A stretch of 64,000 bases of DNA from Leucogyrophana mollusca (Eukaryota; Basidiomycota; Agaricomycetes; Boletales). Shown here in pieces: positions 55,972 through 64,000 of the stretch. The notes beneath the pieces were generated by a model. The model was not told where the DNA came from. It saw only the letters and a program-made list of their open reading frames with translations, and did not search any database. Both the position numbers and the translations under genes were made by a program. Numbering within the stretch: the stretch's first letter is position 1; the number at the start of each line of letters is the position of its first letter. Location of the stretch: assembly GCA_021014945.1 (NCBI GenBank), contig MU266394.1, forward strand, positions 1 to 64,000, written 5' to 3'.

Positions 55972-57858
55972 GATGGGGATTGCAGAAGAAGCTGAGACTG
56001 CAAGGTCGGGAACGAATGACGAAGGATTTGAAGCATTGTAGGGAGACGAGAAGGTTTATGTAGTGGTCTTGAGGCAGGCGCGTGAAAGGCGCATGGCATT
56101 CACCAATACTAGATAGCGCCAGTGCCAGTGCAACTTGCCAGTGATCGATAGCTTTCTTTCTGTTTCGAATTGACCGTTGATCACAGCATTAGACAGTGCA
56201 CCAGAGAAGTAGCATCGCAGGAAGGGAAGAGGGCCTTGCGCGCTATGCTGGGAATTTCGAGATCCTTTCACCTGCTAGAGCTGTGTATGTACCTCCTAGG
56301 TGCCCATCTCAGCGCAGGCTCTGGCAGCACTCGCTCAAGTGATGAATCTGCGTAATAGAATCCTTGTCTTGATGCCGTCGGATTCGGACCTGTTGTGCAT
56401 TGCGGCAATGCACAACACTGGTTCGGCTTGCCTTACGCGATTGGGTGGTGGGTTGGGTCACGTTACTTGAATCACCGTCGAGGCTTCTGGCCAAAAACTG
56501 TACTGAGTACTGATGGTCCGATTGAATTTCAGAATGCCCTTATGTACCTCTACTCCTGCCACCTGCTCATAACCAACACGCTGATCCACCGCCTCCAATT
56601 TCCGTACTTCTGGCGCCTTGTGCTTAAGGCATGCCGGGATTTCTCGCGCAATAATCAGTATGTATCAGTCACAGCGATATCGTGGACCACAGGAGCACAC
56701 CTCATCCCTTTCTTCGTCATGCGGGTCCCTTTTCAAACGAAAGTGAAGTGTGTACTCTGCTCGCCAAGCCTTTTCCCGAGATTCCAATTCCTGTTATCAG
56801 ATCTTCGCAGCTGTGTCAGACCCTGTCCTGCCATTCATCGCCCACCGCTGCGCTGCCTTGTAATTTCCGCAAACTGATCCCTCAATCCTGCACAGGCCTA
56901 TTCGTGTTCGTTGGGAATGCCGTTATGTCGGGGGACCGAGAAATTGGATCAGAGGTATGTCAGTTGTCCCTCCAAAGGTGGAAGTTCCCTCTGGTAGAGT
57001 GTCGCACTGGGTTTTGCCACTGAGGGCATTCCTTGCGGGTACCCGTGTTTCCTTGCTACTCTGTCGTTATAGGCATCATGATAGAGCATGTAACCCTGCG
57101 GTCAAATATCGGTGCATGGTCTGACTTGACTCTTACTCCATCTATGCCGGCGCAACTACCGACAATCCCCTCCACGATCCTCCGGCACTGTAGATTACTT
57201 AGTCTTCGGCGGCCCTTTGATCAGAACCGTTCCGAGGGATATCGAATCTCCGAAACTTTGCCAGTTACACAACTGGAGGTGCTGTGCTGGCATTACGCAT
57301 GGACACAAGTCCAATCGTGGAGCGCACAGTACTTCCAACGGCTCTCGACCCACATACCCTGATGCGTGGAAGCCAGTCATATCCGATCTCGGTACTCTGG
57401 GTAACTTTTATCCAATCTCGACGTTCGGCGGAAGCTCTTTGCCCACATGTCGCCATCATTGCACCCCAGTTGAAAGAAGAGGAACGAGCACAAGTGCTCG
57501 GTACATATTTGCGGAGGTCGAGGTGTTTGTTTCGCCGAGCAAGAGCGAACCACTTGTTCTCTGTCACAAGTTTTGGATGATTGATCCAAATCGGCTTTAC
57601 TATCAACATGGGTGCCAATACAAGTCACAAGTCGGTTACGAACATGTATTACATTGGCTTATAGCAAGAAGCAAAGAGCGTTGGAGCAAGAACACCAAAA
57701 AGGCGAGATACCACATAAAATACAGTGAAGTTTTAGTAATCGAGCCGCCCCGGAATCATCGATAAACTACCCAATACAACCAACGAGCAGGTAGATAGCA
57801 GTAAGTAGATCACATAGCCCCAAGTGAAGTCCATAGTCCGAAAACAGCTCCTTATCGA
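55972..57858. other. Intergenic, no firm gene
   Basis: Nothing was recognised in 1.9 kb. A plus-strand open frame at 57217-57765 (up to 182 residues) and antisense frames overlap each other without motifs. The region includes the promoter of the multipass membrane gene. Confidence 0.4.
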
Positions 57859-59637
57859 TTATACCTTGATACGAAGGACCTTTTTGAATGTCTGCCACTT
57901 AGATGTGTTCTCGAATACGACCTGCCACCTAAGGAAGAAGCACCGGTCAAGTCTCTTCCCAGCTGCGCCCCAGTGCGAGACTCACCTGACGATAAGATCA
58001 CCCCGGCCCACAGTCTTTCGACCCTCACAGACCGGCATCCCTGCTCCCTTGATGATGACTTGTCCTTCGGTCGCTTTGTCGTATATCGGGTAAGGCAGGG
58101 CAAAGGTGATCTTCTCTCCGTCTAGCCCCTCTATACATAGGTCTCCCCCCTGATCGACGAGCGAGTCCACCCACGGAACACAAACATCCATATAAAGGTC
58201 ATCCTTGACCCGCGAAAATCGATCATCAGTGACTTCCTCTACCAGGAAAACGACGTCCTGGATCGTTCCGTCCTTACGCTCGTGGCCAGTACCTGGGCAG
58301 ACGATTCTAGTTCCGCTCCGCATGCCCGGAGGAATGTCGATTTCGATGTCTACCTGCTTCTTCTTGCGAGAGAGCAATTCCCGGGTGACGCGAAAGCTAT
58401 AGTTGGTTCCATGATACATCTCGTCCAGAGTCAAGGGCAGAGGGAAGAGCCATTCCTTCGAGGTGCCTCGAGGGGCCGTAAGTGGACGGAGCGGAGAACC
58501 GAACGTGGGGATGTCATCGTGACTGGGTAAATGTGCGGCGTCACTGGTTTTTCTTCCTTTGGTCGTGCCTTTAGAGAGTCTCTGCACAAATTCGCTGTAC
58601 CTCATATCATGAGTAACTGAGTTCAAATCAGATGACAGCAGAATGACTCACTCCCCAAGGCCCAGACGCGATAACTTATGCAATCGTGAGGAAACTGGAG
58701 GTATTACGGGCTTCGAGAAATGGGAAAGGCCTGGCCGGTTGTGGGAAGGACGCGAACCTTCGGAGTCACGTGGGCCCCTGGAACTTGGGGGAATATCGGA
58801 AGGGGCGCCTGATCTTGGGGATGCCTTGGAACCTGCTTCAACCGGAGCTTGACGGGAATCTGTTGAACCTGGGACTTCAGAGCTATGGCTTGGACCCTTC
58901 GAGGATGAGGCCTTGTGATGTGAAGAAGACTTTGGAGGATCACGGAGGTGATCGCGCGACCTCGATGAACGGGTTTCACTCTTCTGACTTGAATGCATAC
59001 TGTGAGAGTCCACACCGGGAGGGTGATGGGGTGGATGGTCACGCCGTGGGCGCGACCCTCTTTCGTGTGAAGAGCGATGCGATGTTTTGTGCGAAGGTGG
59101 GACCGTCTCAGATGGTGGCGAGCTGGGCGATTGGGTCTCCGAAGGGGTTGGCGGTGATGAGGAGGGTTTGGAGGTAGAGGGCTTCTTTTCTCTGTCGGGT
59201 GTAGATCGATTGGTGGGGCTTGGCGGGTGTGGGGCTTCGGCCTTTTCGCTGGAGGCGCGACCTTGGGTGGTCTCAGCGCTCGAGGGTGACTTCGCGGCCT
59301 CAGCAGACGCAGAGTGGGTGCTCTCCCTCCCGTCCATTAAAGCGTGATATGCTGTGTTCACCTAAGAATGGGACGGTGGCTGAGTGTGGATTCAGTCAAA
59401 GTTTCAGGACTCTCACTTTGATGAACATTTGAGCAGCATGTTCTTTCCCCTCTACATGGCGATCTGGATGCCATTGCAGTGCCTGTAAGACTCGGTGGTG
59501 AACATGTCAGCGTAGGCTTCTTGAGAGAGGACACGAACCAGCTTCTTGTAAGCTGCTCTGATCGTGTCGTCGTTGGCATCCTCGCTGGTGAGGCCAAGTA
59601 CTTCGTAATGTGACATCCTTTCGGCAGCTGTGGCCAT
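57859..59637 (-). CDS. Divergent DnaJ/Hsp40 with long Ser/Pro/His-rich linker
   Basis: Hsp40 co-chaperone that should stimulate an Hsp70 partner. Exons are 59637-59539, 59482-59417, 59361-58652, 58600-57986 and 57928-57859, giving 519 residues. The J domain has YEVLGLTSEDANDDTIRAAY and an intact HPD at 38-40 (LQWHPDRH). In place of the Gly/Phe-rich region there is a ~235-residue linker rich in Ser, Pro, Arg and His. The C-terminal part (~295-519) is the class B substrate-binding domain: LFPLPLTLDEMYHGTNYSFR, IDIPPGMRSGTRIVCPG, DDLYMDVCVPW, GAGMPVCEGRK, RGDLIVRW, then a shortened end. The start may also be the second ATG (59616). It is tandem with the SIS1-like gene 1.8 kb away, from which it has diverged strongly, so it may serve special substrates. 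Confidence 0.88.
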
Positions 59638-61410
59638 GTGGCGGGAGGAGTTGAGCAGCGCAAGGTGTGCAAAACTGCCAAGCTCTGGTGGTAAGTTACT
59701 CGTGAACAGAAGGTCGAACTGGTGACCTACCAGTGAAAGTATTTATGAGAAAGAGCCCAAGCGCCACGGGCGATTAACTGCTCCTCAATTGATGGGTCCG
59801 GAAGCGATCACAATGCAGATTGCTGCCAGGCTCTTCTCGAACTGAGGCCTCATGGTTGGCACGTTTTGCATGCAGTCATGGGTAAATATCTTGTCGAAGA
59901 CTCGTTAGGCTATCAAACACCACATCCTACCTGTTAAGTGCATGCGTTTGCTTGAGCACCTGAGTCATGATCACCGTATTGCATATGTTCTATCGCACAA
60001 TTGGTCGTTTACAGCCGCTGTATGTGTTGGTGTGGCCTCGCGGAGGCGAGGCGACGGCGAACCTACACTTCCTTTCTCGGCGATGTTAGAATGCTTCCGA
60101 ATGAACCCGATGCCAAAGGGTTAAGGTTGTTGCGTAGAGTCCAGACGAAGGGACTGCTTTACTACTGCTTCGCATTGATGATTTTGCCCTAGGAACTGAT
60201 AACGATCTACAACCGTCGAATGCGGACCAGCGTTCCGTCGTCGATACGTGCTTTGACTTGACACTCGTATCAATCTGATCAACTCCAACTGACTCGCGTC
60301 TTCATCTTAACATGAGCGTCCCAGGAAATCCCAGAGGACCTTCCTTTAAGGTGTCTATTCTTCTGATGGAGCCCACGTACCTGATATTCTAAGTTGAGTT
60401 CTACTTGCTTCGACTGGATTACTGAAAGATTGTCTATTTTCATTTTCTCTTTGAGGTGTAGCCTTACCACCACGGGCCCTCATGCCGTATCATTCAAAAT
60501 GATCCCGTGCTATGTACCGAACTCAAGGGATCCAGTACTTGTTCAAGGATTACATTCGGACACAAGTTTGGACGACTGCGGATGACATTCATCTGCACTT
60601 TTCACGACCGACAACCTCCGTGCATCAACTTAACGCCTAAGCCATGTTTTCACGACCCTGGTTTTCCAATACCTCGTCATCTACTCGCCGCCACGGTCCT
60701 TGGACGCCAAGCGCGGGCGCCGCCGGATCTATCCTTTCTTCAGCAACCTGTTTGTGGGCACATGCTAGGCCAGAGATCATCTTAACCTCATTTCCGATAG
60801 CTGCTTCCACCATGTGGGGTATTTTGGGGAGTGATTGTGTTTATCTTCTCCTCAGTTTGGCAGTGGTTTCTGACTTGCACTCCGTTTTTTTCGTAAGCAT
60901 GCCATCCTTGACTTGTCTTCTTCGTTGATTGAACGGGTAGGATGTCGAGTTTTAATAGCACGAGCGCCAGTGACCCCTCAGTGTGTGATGTTAAGCTTGA
61001 CTTACTCACCTTGATTTCCTTCGTATCCGCCGCGCTGCACGCATCTATTGGTTGGGATCTCTGTTCTATGTTGGGAGCACTTATGCTCCATCCGGGCGCG
61101 CCGCGAGACCTGTTCTTATCGGCCGCGGCCCTGGTACACTCACTTGCCCCTAGGTATCCCTTTAGGTACCGCGTCCCTATGAAACCATCACGGACCCAAG
61201 TGGTGATGCTCGGCAATGATTCGTCCTCGACAGTGCTCTACTGACACTGGTAATCAGTCATCCTTTCGTTTGTCGATCGCCGCGCTGAGGACAGGTCTGC
61301 AAGTAAATGAAAGGTTGTGAACGCATGGATTTAATACAGTGCTACGTTAAATTAAATGAACAAAGGTCCACTGATGCTCGCGACGTAAAGAAAACCCTAG
61401 AATGGGATCA
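59638..61410. other. Intergenic between DnaJ paralogues
   Basis: 1.8 kb without a recognised gene. Open frames at 60942-61244 (+) and 60788-61216 (-) overlap antisense, with no motifs. It includes the promoter of the divergent DnaJ gene and the 3' region of the SIS1-like gene. Confidence 0.45.
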
Positions 61411-62685
61411 TTATCCTAGCACCTTACGCAAGCCCTCTTTCTGCGTTGCTGTTAGCCGATCAGGGAATACCACGTCCCACCTCACAATCAAGTCTCCCTT
61501 CTTCTTCGCACTGCCTTCTTTTCTGATCGGCATCCCTTCGTTGGGTATTGTGGTTTCCTGGCCAGGCTTCACAATGCCTGACGCTGGGAGTGGGATTTGT
61601 ATCTTCCGGCCGTCCAGCACCTCAACCACCCGTCTCCCTCCACCACCAGTCAGCGCGTCTAATAGGGGTATCTTTACCCGGCAAATCAGATCGTTTCCCT
61701 CTCGCGTAAACATGGCATGTGGCTTCTCCTCCACCACAAATACCAAGTCCTGTGCATCTCCCCCTTGCTGTTCGTTTCCGGCCCGAGGAAATCGTATTTT
61801 CGTGCCACTCTTCCAGCCAGGAAGAACTTGGATCTCGAGGACTTTGTCCTCAGTGGTTCCGTCCAGTAATCGCCGGCCCACCTTGAGATGTTTTGTTGCT
61901 CCGGCGTAGAGATCCTCCAGGGAAACTTTTAGTGGTCGGCTAATTTCTGACGCTTGTGGGTTCGTGGTGGGTGACGATGTGCGCTGAAACCCGGAGGCGG
62001 ACCGTCGAGGCATACCACCCGGCATACCCCCAAAGAATGAACCTCCACCCGCGTCGTCGTCGTCGAACATGCTTTGCATTCCTGGTCGGCTACCTCCCAT
62101 TCCACCGAATCCACCGAATCCCCCTTTGAAGAATTGCCTGTCGATTAAGGAGCACAAGTCAATAACAATAGTAATGAATCAGAAAGTCGTGACTTACTCA
62201 AATATCTTTTGCGGGTCAGTGGGTGAAAATCCACCGGCACCACCTCCGCCAGGGCCCGACGTAAATGTAAACGTGGTCCCCCCCGGGAAACCGCCAAAAC
62301 TCGAGAATCCACCTGGGCCTGCACCGGCGCCTGGAGAGGGTCCTCCACCTCCTTTTAAGCCCTCCTCACCGAATTGATCATATACGGCTCGTTTGTTCTT
62401 GTCACTCAAGACCTCGAATGCTTCGGAAATCTAACCAGTACCCGTCAGCGGGTTGATTGGTGTGGAACATATTCTGAGCCACCCACCTCTTTGAATTTCT
62501 TTGAGGCTTCCTCTGACCCTGCATTGCGGTCAGGGTGCCATTTGAGAGCCTGGAGAGGGACTGTCAGCGTTAAGCACGAGGGTATGGGTGTCGTTGATAC
62601 GTACCATCTTCTTGTAGGCCTTCTTGATTTCATCGTCGCTGGCATTACGGTCAACAGCGAGGAGTTTGTAATAGTCTGTGCCCAT
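61411..62685 (-). CDS. SIS1: Class B DnaJ/Hsp40, SIS1-like
   Basis: Cytosolic and nuclear Hsp40 working with Hsp70 (Ssa type) in folding and aggregate control. Exons are 62685-62605, 62549-62487, 62430-62198 and 62137-61411, giving 367 residues, close to yeast Sis1. The J domain [20 protein letters not shown] is followed by HPD at 32-34 (LKWHPDRNA). Then come [20 protein letters not shown], a long Gly/Phe/Pro-rich region, and the C-terminal domain: [81 protein letters not shown]. There is no zinc finger, as expected for class B. The gene symbol is by similarity. The divergent DnaJ gene downstream is a likely tandem duplicate. Confidence 0.95.
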
Positions 62686-63574
62686 AATTCAGTTGTGAGC
62701 AGCAGTTAGTTGTGGGATTTTAGTTTTATGGTACCGGGTGGATAGGTTGCGGGAACTGACCAGGTTGTGCTTGACACCGTCAGACTTCACCAGAACCTCC
62801 CAGAATTACAGTCTGACGTCAGGAATAGAGCACTCGTGGGAAATGAGTACATGCTTGTTTGGCGGTCCCATGGACCTCTGGACCTATAGTAGTCTCACTC
62901 GGCTTCCAAAGTAGGCCTCATGCGAATCCATCCTACGTCACGTGCCAAACGTTACAAAACCGTGACAAACGCAAAAGAAAATAATAACAACTCTACACTC
63001 GATGGAATGAAAAATCCGCCAGCGCGAAAATCTGCGGATTTCAATTTCAAGAATTTTCGCGCTTTCCGATTCTTCGTTGAAGGTCAAACGAGAAAGTTAT
63101 TACTCTTTTTGTGCCGCAGGTGCATATGACTAAGGTATCTGATAAGCTGCTGCAGTATGTGTGCACACCAGTTCATTGATTCTGCCACTGTCGACTATCA
63201 CTGTGAATCCAGTGGACAACACACGATCGAGTATTATTGCTAGCTTGCGCACTGAACTCCAAGTCCAAGTCATGCACCTGCCTCAGGTCTCATGTTGCTG
63301 AGTTCCAGGGCTACACCTGTTGAGATCTAAGCTCGACTGGCTCACCGGTTCAGCATTTGTTCTTCACGGTAGGTTTCTGGCTCGATAGAGGATAGTTTAT
63401 CGGTCATGGCTCAAGTTGATGGGCCAATCTGAGTCCTCTCTAATGATTGCTCACTGTACCCAGTCGATCGGCATGTCGGCACAACTTATCCTTGCGCCTG
63501 TCACAGGCATGTCACCTCACGTGATGTTGGATGGATTCGCATGAGGCCTACCTTACTGTTGGACGCTAACCACC
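62686..63574. promoter_or_regulatory. Divergent promoter region, SIS1 / VTC1-like
   Basis: A head-to-head region of ~890 bases. A ggaa/ttc-containing stretch near 63048-63075 (caagaattttcgcgctttccgattcttc) could act as a heat-shock element, a testable idea for an Hsp40 promoter. No gene was recognised. Confidence 0.35.
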
Positions 63575-64000
63575 ATGGCGTCTAATGGGCAGAAAAGTAA
63601 CGACAAGGCCGATAACCCAGGCCTCATAAGGAGGTCGTGGCATAGCTTCTCCCCTTTTTCGTCTTCCGCGCTAGCGTCGCTGCCTGACAATGCCCAAAGA
63701 CCCCTACGGTACACTAGGGAAGACAATATTCCCGAAGCCGAGCACGACATTGACGGACACCGGCCGACTGTACGCGATTATCATGCTATCAATTCTGTTC
63801 CTCCCCAAGTCAGAGTTCCGAAGAAGATAGCCACTTCACTGAAAGTGGAGGGCAAGGTTTGGTTTGCGAATGAACGCAGTTAGGAAGATTTCCATCCGGT
63901 TGTCCTTCAATTTCCAAGTTAACCCTTGTATAGCTTGGATATCGTGGCTCAACCTGGCTGTGCTCCTTGGAACCCTGGCCCTTGCACTTTTCAATGCCTC
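63575..64000 (+). CDS. VTC1-like DUF202 protein, 5' part (runs off window)
   Basis: Partial gene. Exon 1 is 63575-63878; a 55-nt intron (gttagg...tatag) is followed by exon 2 from 63934 to the window end. The first ~100 residues are polar and disordered. The join then gives KVWFANERTWISWLNLAVLL followed by GTLALALFNA, the start of the DUF202/VTC1 membrane domain, whose conserved N-E-R-T-x-x-x-W-L signature is present. In yeast, VTC1 is the membrane subunit of the vacuolar polyphosphate polymerase complex (VTC). A VTC4-type protein would have an SPX and catalytic domain before this point, and those are absent, so VTC1-like is preferred. The 3' half lies outside the window. The start is the first ATG. 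Confidence 0.85.

Noticed and set aside
57217..57765. 182-residue plus-strand open frame
   Set aside because: No recognised family, antisense frames of similar length overlap it, and codon usage is unremarkable. Left as unassigned.

Overview
This window is nuclear DNA of a filamentous basidiomycete, most likely an Agaricomycete. Genes are dense, lie on both strands, and are split by many short GT-AG introns of about 47-70 nt. The gene content is fungal: Zn2Cys6 regulators, paired P450s, COQ4, cytochrome c, a VTC/DUF202 protein and small secreted proteins. No transposon, rRNA, CRISPR array or convincing tRNA was seen. Every gene model was spliced by hand from reading frame, splice signals and recognised protein motifs. 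Exon sums that are multiples of three and family motifs running across junctions are the main support.

Layout. 1-2.5 kb is low-complexity intergenic DNA. 2.5-4.4 kb (-) is a Ser/Pro-rich protein. 5.0-9.8 kb is a tandem array of three small secreted protein genes with duplicated promoters; a fourth relative lies at 13.4-13.9 kb (-). 10.1-12.7 kb (-) is a disordered protein with a KEN motif. 14.8-15.8 kb (-) is COQ4. 16.4-17.8 kb is a protein with a C2H2-like finger. 19.0-24.8 kb is an ADP-ribose gene cluster (see below). 25.3-25.8 kb (-) is cytochrome c and 26.3-27.2 kb (-) a four-TM protein. 28.0-33.2 kb holds two tandem P450s. 34.0-37.2 kb is a kelch-type membrane protein. 40.3-40.9 kb (-) is acyl-CoA-binding protein. 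41.5-43.1 kb is a tandem-PH protein. 44.5-51.0 kb holds two tandem Zn2Cys6 factors. 52.0-54.1 kb is a formin-type GTPase-binding-domain protein. 54.8-56.0 kb (-) is a multipass membrane protein. 57.9-62.7 kb (-) holds two DnaJ/Hsp40 genes, one divergent and one SIS1-like. A VTC1-like gene begins at 63.6 kb and runs off the end.

The standout is 19.0-24.8 kb. A NADAR (DUF1768) protein carrying two C-terminal Cys/His modules is divergently transcribed from a PARP-type ADP-ribosyltransferase. A second PARP-type gene follows it and carries the same modules at its N-terminus. In four of the five module copies a phase-0 intron falls at the same point, inside the first CxxC. This looks like an exon-shuffled module shared by a putative ADP-ribosylation writer and eraser. 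The second notable item is the first P450 gene, whose heme-loop coding sequence appears to need a 2-nt exon; comparison with its neighbour supports this quantitatively.
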